This document shows, one piece after another, positions 46,823 to 55,434 of a DNA stretch of 64,000 bases. The DNA lies in assembly GCF_030407495.1 (NCBI RefSeq), contig NZ_JASDDG010000028.1, positions 1 to 64,000 of the forward strand. Direction: 5' to 3'. Position 1 is the first letter of the stretch. Every line of letters starts with the position of its first letter. The stretch is from Arthrobacter sp. APC 3897 (GTDB lineage: Bacteria > Actinomycetota > Actinomycetes > Actinomycetales > Micrococcaceae). Under the pieces are notes generated by a model. The model did not search any database, had not been told where the DNA came from, and saw nothing but the letters and a program-made list of their open reading frames with translations. Both the position numbers and the translations under genes were made by a program.

Positions 46823-47368
46823 ATGACCAGCAATAAGATTCTTATCAGGCCCCCGGTTGAAGCTGATGCGCCGCACCTGGCCGGCATCCATATTTCCGCG
46901 TGGCGGGCCGCCTACCGCAGGGTCATGCCCGCCGAGTATCTGGACGGCCTGAATCCTGAAGCCTTCTCAGGAGGGTGGCGGCGGAACATTCGCGAACCCA
47001 GACCGGGAACGTTCAATCTAGTGGCGGAAACGGACAGCGGAGTTGCCGGGTTCTGCATCTTCGGACCCGCCGAAGACGCCGCTGGTTCAGATGCCGGGGA
47101 CCGTCCGCCGTCGTCAACCGGACAGCTGTATGCGATCAATGTGCATCCGGATGCCTGGGCCAGGGGTGTCGGTTCAGCGCTGTTTGCCGCAGCGGAGGGA
47201 AAACTGTCAGCACTGGGCTATAACAGGGCGTTCCTGTGGGTTGAGGCAACCAATCAGCGGGCTATCGATTTCTATATGAAGCGGGGCTGGCTGGACGACG
47301 GCGGAACCCTGCAGGACACCCGGTTTGATCCGCCGGTCGCGGAGCGCCGCCACAGCCGGGAGTTCTGA
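46823..47368 (+). CDS. GNAT-family N-acetyltransferase
   Basis: The 181-residue protein shows the GNAT fold: IRPPVEADAPHLAGIHISAWRAAY at the start, LYAINVHPDAWARGVGSALFAAAEGKLSALGYNRAFLWVEATNQRAIDFYMKRGW as the acetyl-CoA core (motif A PDAWARGVGSAL) and motif B. Acceptor unknown. The ATG has AGGAGGAGC upstream, one of the strongest ribosome sites here. It is divergent from the M20 gene and ends 1 base before the convergent desulfurase gene. Confidence 0.9.
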   Translation: MTSNKILIRPPVEADAPHLAGIHISAWRAAYRRVMPAEYLDGLNPEAFSGGWRRNIREPRPGTFNLVAETDSGVAGFCIFGPAEDAAGSDAGDRPPSSTGQLYAINVHPDAWARGVGSALFAAAEGKLSALGYNRAFLWVEATNQRAIDFYMKRGWLDDGGTLQDTRFDPPVAERRHSREF

Positions 47369-47369
47369 C

Positions 47370-48557
47370 CTAGCGGCGCATCAGTCCTCCCACTGCCGCC
47401 ACGGCCTCACCCGCTGCCCGTGCGGCACGGTCCACCTCGCCCTCCGTCAGGGCGGCCGTAAACGTGAACCGCACTGCCGTCTGCGCAACCTCCCGGTCCA
47501 GGCCCATCGCGGTCAGCACGGCCGAGGGCTCATCGGATCCGGCCGCGCAGGCCGAGCCGCTGGAACACAGTACGCCGGCACGCTCCAGCTCCAGCAGCAC
47601 CGCTTCCCCGGAGGCGCCCGGAAAACAGAACGAAGCGTGGCCGGGCAGCCGCCGGGTCCGGTGCCCGGTAAGCAGCGCGCCGGGAATGTCGCGCAGCACG
47701 GCTTCGACCATGCGGTTCCGCAACGCTTCGGCGTGCCGGACGGCGTCATCGCGCTCCGCGGCAGCCAGCACCAGTGCCGCAGCCAGCCCCACCGCTCCTG
47801 CCACATTCTCCGTGCCGGAACGCCGGCCGCGTTCCTGCCCTCCGCCGTGCATCACCGGTTCCACCGCCGGCGCTCCGCGCAGGTACAGCAGCCCGATTCC
47901 CTTGGGCGTGCCCAGCTTGTGTCCGGACAGGCTCAGCGCATCCACCCCCAGCGCGGTGACGTTCAGATCCAGCCAACCGCCTGCCTGCACGGCGTCGGTG
48001 TGGACGGGAACCCCGGCCGCCCGGCAGCGGCCGGCAATCTCTCCCACGGGTTGGACGGTGCCCACTTCATTGTTGGCGTACATCACTGAGCAGAGCACCG
48101 TTTTTGGGGTCAGGACCGCGGCGGCCTGCTCCGGATCCACCATGCCCGTTCCGTCCACCGGGAGCAGCGTCACGCTGAAGCCGTGCCGCCGCCGCAAATA
48201 GTTCAGGGATTCCAGGACCGCAGGATGCTCGACGGCGGTGGAGACCACGTGCGGTGCGGCACCCGGACGTTCGTGAGCCGGGCGCTCCAGGGCCAGCCGG
48301 TCCATCCCGGCCAGGGCCAGTCCCTTGACTGCCAGATTGTCCGCCTCGGTGCCGCCGGAGGTGAAGATGATCTCCCCGGGCCGGCAGCCCAGCACACCGG
48401 CAGCGGTTTCACGTGCCGCTTCCAGCGCTCGGGCAGCGGCTTCCCCGGCGGAGTGGGCACTGGAGGGATTACCGAACCCGGTGGTGAGATGCGGCCACAT
48501 GGCCTCCAGCACTTCGCGCCGCGGCGGGGCGGTGGCAGCGGCATCCAGGTACATCAC
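47370..48557 (-). CDS. nifS: Cysteine desulfurase (NifS/IscS-like) in the NAD operon
   Basis: The 395-residue PLP enzyme draws sulfur from cysteine. The PLP-binding lysine is in LSLSGHKLGTPKG and the catalytic cysteine in LCSSGSACAAGS. It closes the nrtR-nadABC operon, sharing bases with the nadC stop, which resembles the Bacillus nifS-nad arrangement; its likely job is to build the [4Fe-4S] cluster of NadA. Start is either GTG at 48557 (GTGA overlap) or the ATG at 48554. Confidence 0.93.
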   Translation of the reverse strand: MMYLDAAATAPPRREVLEAMWPHLTTGFGNPSSAHSAGEAAARALEAARETAAGVLGCRPGEIIFTSGGTEADNLAVKGLALAGMDRLALERPAHERPGAAPHVVSTAVEHPAVLESLNYLRRRHGFSVTLLPVDGTGMVDPEQAAAVLTPKTVLCSVMYANNEVGTVQPVGEIAGRCRAAGVPVHTDAVQAGGWLDLNVTALGVDALSLSGHKLGTPKGIGLLYLRGAPAVEPVMHGGGQERGRRSGTENVAGAVGLAAALVLAAAERDDAVRHAEALRNRMVEAVLRDIPGALLTGHRTRRLPGHASFCFPGASGEAVLLELERAGVLCSSGSACAAGSDEPSAVLTAMGLDREVAQTAVRFTFTAALTEGEVDRAARAAGEAVAAVGGLMRR

Positions 48558-49480
48558 CGCAGATCAAGCCCCAGGTCCAGCGCCCTGACGCTGTGCGTGA
48601 GCGCCCCGGCGGAGATCAGATCCACCCCGGTGGCCGCGATGTCCGCGACGGTTTCCAGGCGCACATTTCCACTGGCCTCGGCCAGGGCACGTCCTCCGAT
48701 CAGCTCCACTCCCCGGCGCAGGTCCGGGAGGCTGAAGTTATCCAGCAGCACGGTGTCCGCACCGCCTGCGAGCGCTGCCTCGATCTGGTCCAGCCGGTCC
48801 ACCTCCACCTCAAAGTGCACGGTGTGCGGCAGTCTCGCTTTGGCAGCTGCCAGGGCCTGTGCCAGATCCGAACCATCTGCCGCGAGCAGCGCCAGGTGGT
48901 TGTCCTTGGCCATCACTGCGTCGGAGAGACTGAACCGGTGGTTATATCCACCGCCGCACCGGACCGCATGGCGTTCCAGGACCCGCAGGCCAGGCGTCGT
49001 CTTGCGGGTGTCGGTAATCCGGGCGGACGTGCCGGCGGCCTGCGCAACAAAGGCCGCGGTGAGGGTGGCGATGCCGCTGAGGCGCTGGGCCAGGTTCAGG
49101 GCCACCCGCTCCCCTGTCAGCACGGCACGGGCGGGACCGCTGATTTCCGCGAGGACAGTCCCCGCGGCGAAGGATTCGCCGTCCTGGATCCGGAACTCTA
49201 CTGCTGTTTCCGGGGAGGCGAGGCGGAAGGCTGCCTCGATGACCCCGGTTCCGCAGAAGATGCCTGGTTCGCGGGCGGTGAGGACGGCCGAGGCCTTCGC
49301 CGCCCCGGGAACCAGGAGCTCCGACGTGAGATCACCCCACGGTGCATCCTCTGCGAGCGCTGCGGCCACGATCCGGTCCACCGCGTCCCGGGGAACAGGC
49401 AGGTGTGCGGACGGGGGAGCCGTTGTGCCGGTAACGGCAGGGCTGACAGTCATGGAGGTGTTTCCCTTCGGAGAGCTCAT
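48554..49480 (-). CDS. nadC: Nicotinate-nucleotide pyrophosphorylase
   Basis: The 308-residue enzyme turns quinolinate and PRPP into nicotinate mononucleotide. Recognisable segments include GERVALNLAQRLSGIATLT, ARITDTRKTTPGLRVLERHAVRCGGGYNHRFSLSDAVMAKDNH and EVEVDRLDQIEAALAGGADTVLLDNF. Length is a little above 280 because of an N-terminal Ala/Pro extension. The ATG overlaps the nadB stop (ATGA). Confidence 0.95.
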   Translation of the reverse strand: MSSPKGNTSMTVSPAVTGTTAPPSAHLPVPRDAVDRIVAAALAEDAPWGDLTSELLVPGAAKASAVLTAREPGIFCGTGVIEAAFRLASPETAVEFRIQDGESFAAGTVLAEISGPARAVLTGERVALNLAQRLSGIATLTAAFVAQAAGTSARITDTRKTTPGLRVLERHAVRCGGGYNHRFSLSDAVMAKDNHLALLAADGSDLAQALAAAKARLPHTVHFEVEVDRLDQIEAALAGGADTVLLDNFSLPDLRRGVELIGGRALAEASGNVRLETVADIAATGVDLISAGALTHSVRALDLGLDLR

Positions 49481-51114
49481 GAGAGGAGGTTCAGGGTGCT
49501 GCCGGCGGTTCCAGCCGTCCCGGCCGCAGCATCGGACCGGTAATGCGCGCCGACGGATTCCGTGCGCCGCAGTGCAGCCGCCAGGAGCAGCCCTGCGCAG
49601 GTGAGCAGGTTGGCGTCTTCCAACACCCGCATCTGCCGTATCGGTTGCCCCTGCGATCCGGAACCTTTGGTTCCTTGAAGCGTTGCCGTGCCCGCTGTCC
49701 CGCAGTGCCAGCGGGCAACTGCAGCGGCGGCAGCAGCCAGTCCGTCCGCGTTGCGCAGGACCCCGGCCTGGGCAGACATGAGCTCCTGCAGAGCCGCACG
49801 GCTAAAGGCGGGCTCCCCGCGGCTGCCGTCCGGGGGCGCTGACGGCACCTGTTCGGCTCGTCCGGCAACCGGAAAGTCGCCGGACAAAACCCGGGGAACA
49901 GCACCGGCTCTGCTGTCTGCCGCCGCGGCGGCCCCCGCGCGCGCTCCAAACACCAAACCTTCCAGCAGGGAGTTGGAAGCCAGCCGGTTTGCACCGTGGA
50001 CACCGGTGCAGGCGCACTCCCCGGCGGCGTACAGTCCGGGAACGGTGGTGCGGCCGCGGAGATCGGTGGCTACGCCGCCCATCCAGTAGTGCGCAGCGGG
50101 CACCACCGGCAGCAGATCCTGTTCCCAGTCCAGGCCGTGGCTCCGGGTCATGGCATCCAGTCCGGGAAACCTGCCGGCCAGGTAGCCGGTCCCGCGGGCA
50201 GCCGCGATCCCGGTGGCGTCCAGCCAGACGCACCGTTCCCCGCTGTCCTGCAGATAGGCGCTGACGGCCCGGGAAACGACGTCGCGCGGAGCCAGTTCAG
50301 CGTCAGGGTGGGCGTTACGGCATTCCAGGAGGAAACGTTCCCCCGCAGCGTTGCGCAGCACCGCCCCTTCGCCGCGGACCGCCTCGGAAATCAGCGGATT
50401 GCCCGGCACGTCCAGGGAGGTGGGATGAAACTGGAAAAACTCAAGATCGCGCACCGCGGCCCCGGCTCCGGCTGCCAGCGCCACGCCGTCGCCCGTTGCC
50501 GAGTCCGGATTGGTGGTGTGCGTGTACAGCGCTCCCGCTCCGCCGGCGGCGAGGAGCACGGCGTCGGCCGCCAGCACAGACCGGACGCCGTTCCGGAGTA
50601 CGTCCACTCCCGTGACGACGCCGGCATCGAGAAGCAGGCCGGCTGTAAACGCGTGTTCCGTGAGGGTGATGCGCGGTTCCGCCGCCACCGCCCGCAGCAG
50701 TGCGGCGGCAATGCCGGCCCCGGTGCTGTCGCCGTTGACGTGCAGGATCCGCCGGGCCGAATGCGCCGCCTCCCGGCCCAGGGCCAGCGCGCCGGACGGA
50801 TCACGGTCAAAGGGCGTGCCCAGGTCCAGCAGACGGCTTATCTGCTCTCCGCCCGCCCCGCACAGAACCTGCACCGCGTCTGCGTCGCACCTCCCGGCTC
50901 CGGCCGCCAGCGTGTCCGCCGCGTGCGCGGCCGCAGTGTCACCGGGCGCCGCGGCAACGGGTACAACGGCGGCGATTCCGCCCTGCGCCAGCCAGGTGTT
51001 GGACTGCCGCACCGTGCCCTTGGCGAGCACGGTTACTTCGGTGCGCGGGTCCTCCTGCACCGCACTGAGCGCAGCGGTCAGCCCGGCAATTCCCGCGCCG
51101 ACGACGGCGATCAC
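49477..51114 (-). CDS. nadB: L-aspartate oxidase
   Basis: The 545-residue FAD enzyme converts aspartate to iminoaspartate, the first NAD de novo step. The FAD site is IAVVGAGIAGLTAAL; SNTWLAQGGIAAV and HTTNPDSATGDGVALAAGAGAAVRDLEFFQFHPTSL are diagnostic, as is HYWMGGVATDLRGRTTVPGLYAAGECACTGVHGANRLASNSLLEGLVFG. A GTG start overlaps the nadA stop (GTGA). The C-terminal helical domain is present but contains an Arg/Gly-rich insertion. Confidence 0.95.
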   Translation of the reverse strand: MIAVVGAGIAGLTAALSAVQEDPRTEVTVLAKGTVRQSNTWLAQGGIAAVVPVAAAPGDTAAAHAADTLAAGAGRCDADAVQVLCGAGGEQISRLLDLGTPFDRDPSGALALGREAAHSARRILHVNGDSTGAGIAAALLRAVAAEPRITLTEHAFTAGLLLDAGVVTGVDVLRNGVRSVLAADAVLLAAGGAGALYTHTTNPDSATGDGVALAAGAGAAVRDLEFFQFHPTSLDVPGNPLISEAVRGEGAVLRNAAGERFLLECRNAHPDAELAPRDVVSRAVSAYLQDSGERCVWLDATGIAAARGTGYLAGRFPGLDAMTRSHGLDWEQDLLPVVPAAHYWMGGVATDLRGRTTVPGLYAAGECACTGVHGANRLASNSLLEGLVFGARAGAAAAADSRAGAVPRVLSGDFPVAGRAEQVPSAPPDGSRGEPAFSRAALQELMSAQAGVLRNADGLAAAAAAVARWHCGTAGTATLQGTKGSGSQGQPIRQMRVLEDANLLTCAGLLLAAALRRTESVGAHYRSDAAAGTAGTAGSTLNLLS

Positions 51115-52424
51115 GGCCGCGCCGCCAGCATCCGTTCCAGTGCGGTACGGGCCGGGACCGCAACGGCGGCGGGAACCGTGATCCGGTTCAGGACCTCACC
51201 CCGGACCAGTCCCTCCAGCACCCAGGCCAGATAGCCGGGATGGATCCGGTACATGGTGGAGCAGGGGCAAATTACCGGGTCCAAGCAGAAAATGGTGTGC
51301 TGCGGATACTGCGCGGCCAGCCGGTTGACCATGTTGATCTCCGTGCCCACGGCAAAGGTGCTGCCGTCCGGTGCGGCATCGACTGCCTTGAGGATGTAAT
51401 CGGTTGAACCGGCTTCATCGGCGGCATCCACCACGGGCATAGGGCATTCCGGATGCACGATCACCCGGACGCCGGGGTAATCCGCGCGGGCCTTTTCGAT
51501 CTGGGCGACGGTGAAGCGTTTGTGCACCGAGCAGAAGCCGTTCCAGAGCAGCACCCGGGAATCCTGCAGTTGCTCCACGGTGTTTCCGCCCAGCGGCAGC
51601 CGGGGATTCCACAGCGGCATGGCCTCCAGCGGGATGCCCATCGCCTTGGCGGTGTTCCGGCCCAGGTGCTGGTCCGGGAAGAACAGCACCCGCCGCCCGC
51701 GTTCAAAGGCCCAGTCCAGGACGGCCGCGGCGTTGGAGGAAGTGCAGACAATCCCGCCGTTCAAGCCGCAGAAGCCCTTCAGCGCGGCGGATGAGTTCAT
51801 GTAGGTGACCGGAATGACGGGAAGCCGGCCGTCGTCGTCGGGCTCTGAACCGAAAAGTCCGGTGAGCTGCTCCCAGCATGCGGCCACCGAATCAATGTCC
51901 GCCATGTCCGCCATGGAGCAGCCGGCGGCGAGGTTGGGCAGCACCACGGCCTGGTCCGGCCCGGAGAGCAGGTCAGCGGTTTCAGCCATGAAGTGGACAC
52001 CGCAGAAGATGATGGCTTGGGCGTTGGGTTTGGATTTGGCTGCCTTCGCGAGCTGAAAGGAATCCCCCACGAAGTCCGCGTGGCGAATCACCTCGTCCCG
52101 CTGGTAGAAGTGGCCCAGGATGACGGCACGTTCACCGAGCTTCCCCTTGGCGGCTTCGATCCGCAGGTGCAGCTCGGCGTCGGAAGCCTGCCGGTATTCC
52201 TCGGGGAGGCTGCCCTGGCGGGGTGTGGCAGGCGGCGCCGGATCATGCATGGAGGCACCCGGTCCGTAGTCCGGCAGCCCGGCGCCGTCGAACTCCCATG
52301 GCGGCATGGCCAGTGCCGGGGTGCAGGTGCTGGTGGAAGACCGGCCGCCGGCGGCGGCCGCGGCGGAAATCAGTTCCACGGCTGTGGCAACACTGGGTGT
52401 TGAGGTACCGGGGGTGTTGCTCAT
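51111..52424 (-). CDS. nadA: Quinolinate synthase A
   Basis: The 437-residue [4Fe-4S] enzyme condenses iminoaspartate with dihydroxyacetone phosphate to quinolinate. The three cluster cysteines fall in IIFCGVHFMAE, GGIVCTSSNAA and DPVICPCSTMY. Conserved LGHFYQRDEVIRHADFVGDSFQLAK and HPECPMPVVDAAD also occur. An N-terminal extension of about 75 residues rich in Ala, Ser and Pro is more than the compact type has, but occurs in actinobacteria. The ATG at 52424 starts 2 bases after the nrtR stop; the frame is open upstream but overlaps nrtR. Confidence 0.95.
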   Translation of the reverse strand: MSNTPGTSTPSVATAVELISAAAAAGGRSSTSTCTPALAMPPWEFDGAGLPDYGPGASMHDPAPPATPRQGSLPEEYRQASDAELHLRIEAAKGKLGERAVILGHFYQRDEVIRHADFVGDSFQLAKAAKSKPNAQAIIFCGVHFMAETADLLSGPDQAVVLPNLAAGCSMADMADIDSVAACWEQLTGLFGSEPDDDGRLPVIPVTYMNSSAALKGFCGLNGGIVCTSSNAAAVLDWAFERGRRVLFFPDQHLGRNTAKAMGIPLEAMPLWNPRLPLGGNTVEQLQDSRVLLWNGFCSVHKRFTVAQIEKARADYPGVRVIVHPECPMPVVDAADEAGSTDYILKAVDAAPDGSTFAVGTEINMVNRLAAQYPQHTIFCLDPVICPCSTMYRIHPGYLAWVLEGLVRGEVLNRITVPAAVAVPARTALERMLAARP

Positions 52425-52426
52425 GA

Positions 52427-53182
52427 TCAGTGCTCCGTTGCTCGGTTGGTGTGGGCGTGCGTGTCCGCCGGAGTGCCGGGACCGCCGGGGAGGACTCCGG
52501 TGTAGCGGTAGAGGCGGGGCGGGCGGTGCCTGCCGCCCTGCAGAAACTGGTCCGTGGCTTCGATGTTTGTATCTGCCCGCAGCTGGCGGCGGAAGTTGGC
52601 CGGTTCCAGCCCGCGGCCCAGCACGGCTTCGTATACTTCCCGCAGCTGCGCCAGGGTGAAGGTGTCGCCCAGGAAGGCGTAAGCAATGGAGCCGTATTCC
52701 ATCCGGTTGCGCAGCCTCCACAGCGCGTATTCCACGACTTCGTTGTGGTCGAACGCCAGCTCCCCCACCGCGGCGGCCGGAAACCAGCGGACGTTCTCGT
52801 CCTCCCGGGACAAAGCTGCTTCATCGGGCTGCACCAGGGCCCAGTAGACAATGGACACCACCCGGGGCGACGGCGACCGGTCGGTCCCGCCAAAGGCATA
52901 GAGCTGCTCCAGGTACTTCGGTGCCAGCCCGGTAGTCGCCGCCAGATTCCCGGCCGCGGCTTCCTGCAGAGACTCGCGTGCCCCCAGCGGCCCGCCGGGC
53001 AGTGCCCACAGTCCGCGGAAAGGCTCGCGGATGCGGCGCACCAGCGGCAGCCACAGTGCCGGGCGGCCGGTCTCCGGATCCGGGCGGAGAGCGAAGATAA
53101 CAGTGGAAATGGCCAGAGCCGGAGGCTGCCGTGCGCGTTCGGAAACGTTCGCGTATCTGTGCGCCGGATGCTGGTAAACCAC
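52427..53182 (-). CDS. nrtR: NrtR-type NAD regulator (degenerate Nudix plus winged helix)
   Basis: The 251-residue protein has an N-terminal Nudix fold (20-155) and a C-terminal winged helix (about 160-230), the NrtR form that senses ADP-ribose or NAD metabolites. Its Nudix box, G64 to L86, keeps the first glycine and glutamate (E70) but replaces the Arg and the Glu triad (G78, N79, A82, T83), so hydrolase activity is unlikely. It is the first gene of the nadABC-nifS operon and its promoter holds a large dyad (53221-53247). GTG start with AAAGGG upstream. Confidence 0.92.
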   Translation of the reverse strand: MVYQHPAHRYANVSERARQPPALAISTVIFALRPDPETGRPALWLPLVRRIREPFRGLWALPGGPLGARESLQEAAAGNLAATTGLAPKYLEQLYAFGGTDRSPSPRVVSIVYWALVQPDEAALSREDENVRWFPAAAVGELAFDHNEVVEYALWRLRNRMEYGSIAYAFLGDTFTLAQLREVYEAVLGRGLEPANFRRQLRADTNIEATDQFLQGGRHRPPRLYRYTGVLPGGPGTPADTHAHTNRATEH

Positions 53183-53220
53183 GGTGCCCTTTCCGGCCGG
53201 TCCGCCGGTGGCCGGCGGCT

Positions 53221-53247
53221 GAGTAAAAGTCAGAATGACTCTAACTC
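53221..53247. promoter_or_regulatory. NrtR operator-like dyad
   Basis: GAGTnAnAGTCA-GAA-TGACTnTnACTC is a 27-base dyad with 10 of 12 half-site pairs complementary. It overlaps the -10 of the nrtR promoter. Position and size fit a dimeric NrtR operator. Confidence 0.7.
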
Positions 53248-53265
53248 AAGGCCAGCGAAAACCAA
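53238..53265 (-). promoter_or_regulatory. Promoter of nrtR-nadABC-nifS
   Basis: On the minus strand TTGGTT (complement of 53260-53265), a 16-base spacer and TAGAGT (complement of 53238-53243). The -10 lies inside the dyad, so repressor binding would block transcription. Confidence 0.55.
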
Positions 53266-53341
53266 GCGATGTGCGTCACAATACTGGGTTGCCCTGAAAC
53301 GGACCCCGCATGGAGCTCCTGCGCCGCAGGCGGGCGGAGGT

Positions 53342-53845
53342 CTATTCGCCGTCGACAGTCTGCTGCCGAGCCGGGCCCGCACCGGAGGCCGCCTCCAGCA
53401 GCGGAAGGGTCCGGCCGTCAAAATGCGTATTCAGCACAATGACGGACGAGGACCGCACAATGGTGCGGGTGGCCACGATGGAATCAATGACGCGCTGCAG
53501 GTCCGAATTGGAACGGGCGGCAACCCGCGCCAGCAAATCACTCTCACCGGAGACGGTATGAATTTCCTGGATCTCCGGGATGCGCGCCAGCGCGGCAACC
53601 ACGGCATCGTGGCCGCTGTCCTGGTTGATGGTCAGCGAGCAATAGGCAAGCACCGAGTACCCCAGCGCCGCCGGATCAATCCGCGGCCCCCATCCGGAAA
53701 TGATTCCTGCCTTCTGCATCCGGTCCAGCCTGGCCTGCACCGTGGCGCGGGCCACCTGCAGCGTGCGCGAGGCTTCAAGGACGGACATCCGGGGCTCATC
53801 GGTGAACAACGCAATAATGCGTGCATCCAAGGCATCAGTGGGCAT
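53342..53845 (-). CDS. Lrp/AsnC-family transcriptional regulator
   Basis: The 167-residue regulator has an N-terminal helix-turn-helix (SVLEASRTLQVARATVQARLDRMQKAGIISGWGPRID) and a C-terminal RAM domain (IPEIQEIHTVSGESDLLARVAARSNSDLQRVIDSI) for amino-acid sensing. It is divergent from an amino acid permease gene, which it probably controls. The ATG at 53845 has GGAAGGAAAGC upstream; an ATG 18 codons earlier lacks one. Confidence 0.92.
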   Translation of the reverse strand: MPTDALDARIIALFTDEPRMSVLEASRTLQVARATVQARLDRMQKAGIISGWGPRIDPAALGYSVLAYCSLTINQDSGHDAVVAALARIPEIQEIHTVSGESDLLARVAARSNSDLQRVIDSIVATRTIVRSSSVIVLNTHFDGRTLPLLEAASGAGPARQQTVDGE

Positions 53846-53943
53846 GCTTTCCTTCCCGTGCACGGCGAAATACTGTGCAAGCTGCAAGCGTAGTGGCACA
53901 AATCATACGCATACTGAGCAACCTGCCCGCACGGCATAAGATA

Positions 53944-53953
53944 GATAGCTATC
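53944..53953. promoter_or_regulatory. Palindrome GATAGCTATC in the Lrp/permease gap
   Basis: A perfect 10-base palindrome lies 62 bases before the permease ATG and beside TAAGATAG, a possible -10. Its place in the 170-base divergent gap suits regulator binding, but 10 bases alone is weak evidence. Confidence 0.35.
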
Positions 53954-54015
53954 GCCGCGGCCGGTTTACGGCATCCACCCTTCACGGCATCCCCAACTTC
54001 AAAGGTGTCTTTTCC

Positions 54016-55434
54016 ATGACCACCCGAACGTCCGCGACCGGTTCCGCCGGATCCGCTGCAACGGCGCCGGCAGGATCTCCCCCGGTGCGCAAGATGCGCC
54101 CCCGCCACCTGGTCTTCATGAGCCTGGGCAGCGCCATCGGCACCGGCCTCTTTGTCGGTTCCGGCGCCGGAATCCAGGCAGCCGGACCCGCCGTCCTGCT
54201 CTCTTTCCTGATTGCCGGCACCATGGTCATCCTCGTCATGCGGATGATGGGCGAAATGGCCGCGGCAGACCCCAGCAGCGGAGCTTTCTCCGTGTACGCG
54301 GAAAAGGCACTCGGACGGCCGGCCGGAACGACCATCGGCTGGCTGTGGTGGCTGCAGCTGGTGATCGTGATTGCCGCGGAGGCAACAGCTGCCGCAGCGA
54401 TCGTTGCATCCATGTGGCCCGGTTCGCAGCAATGGTTGCTGGCGCTGGTGTTCATGAGCCTGTTCACGGCCATCAACCTGGGCGGTGTCGCCAGCTTCGG
54501 TGAGTTTGAGTACTGGTTTGCACTGCTGAAAGTCCTGGCGATCGTGGCGTTCCTCGCCGTCGGCATCGCATTCATTGCCGGCTGGCTGCCCAATGTGCCG
54601 GCCCCCGGACTCAGCAACCTCACCGGCAACGGCGGCTTCATGCCCCACGGCTTGAGCGGAGTTGGTGCAGGACTGCTGCTGGTGGTCTTCGCGTTCGGCG
54701 GCACCGAGATCGTGGCGGTTGCGGCAGCCGACACTGAAGAGCCTGAAACCAATATTGCCAAGGCCATCACGTCGGTGGTCTGGCGCATCCTGGTGTTCTA
54801 CATCGGCTCAGTCCTCGTGATCGTCACCATCCTCCCGTGGGACAGCGACTCCCTGAGCACCGGGCCCTTTGTGGCCGCCCTGGCACAGGCACGCGTTCCG
54901 GGTGCCGACGTGGTGATGGCCGTGGTGATCGTCGTGGCCCTGCTCTCGGCCCTGAATGCCAACCTTTACGGCGCCTCCCGCATGGTGTTCTCACTCGCAG
55001 AGCGCGGCAGGGCTCCCCGGGCGCTCGCCCGCAAGGGCACCAGCGGTGTGCCCCGTGCCGCGGTGGCTGCTTCGGTGGCCTTCGGTTTCCTGGCCGTGGC
55101 GCTGAACTATCTGTACCCCGAAACGGTTCTTATGATCCTGTTGAACCTGGTCGGCTCCACCTGCCTGGTGGTCTGGGGAGTGTCAATTGTTTCCCAAATT
55201 ATCCTGCGGCGCCGTGCCGAATCCGCAGGCGTGGAACTGCGCTTCAAGATGTGGGCGTTCCCCTGGCTGTCCTATTTTGCGCTGGCCCTGCTGGCCGGCA
55301 TTGTGGTGCTCGGCTTCCTGGACCCGGCGGTCCGGATCCAGCTGCTGGCAACACTGGCCCTGACCTGCGCGTTGGCCTTCGCTGCCTGGCTGATGGACCG
55401 CAGCGCAGTGAAGCCCGGCGGCCGGATTAAATAG
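54016..55434 (+). CDS. Amino acid permease (APC family)
   Basis: The 472-residue APC-type permease has about 12 membrane segments. The first helix contains SLGSAIGTGLFVGSGAGIQAAGPAVLLSFLIAG, the family signature of GxGIF type, followed by FAFGGTEIVAVAAADTEEPETNIAKAITSVVWRIL in helix 6 and ANLYGASRMVFSLAERG. It is closest in layout to the AAT subfamily (aromatic, proline or GABA permeases). Divergent from an Lrp regulator, so it may be induced or repressed by its substrate. AAAGGTG precedes the ATG at 9 bases. Confidence 0.92.
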   Translation: MTTRTSATGSAGSAATAPAGSPPVRKMRPRHLVFMSLGSAIGTGLFVGSGAGIQAAGPAVLLSFLIAGTMVILVMRMMGEMAAADPSSGAFSVYAEKALGRPAGTTIGWLWWLQLVIVIAAEATAAAAIVASMWPGSQQWLLALVFMSLFTAINLGGVASFGEFEYWFALLKVLAIVAFLAVGIAFIAGWLPNVPAPGLSNLTGNGGFMPHGLSGVGAGLLLVVFAFGGTEIVAVAAADTEEPETNIAKAITSVVWRILVFYIGSVLVIVTILPWDSDSLSTGPFVAALAQARVPGADVVMAVVIVVALLSALNANLYGASRMVFSLAERGRAPRALARKGTSGVPRAAVAASVAFGFLAVALNYLYPETVLMILLNLVGSTCLVVWGVSIVSQIILRRRAESAGVELRFKMWAFPWLSYFALALLAGIVVLGFLDPAVRIQLLATLALTCALAFAAWLMDRSAVKPGGRIK

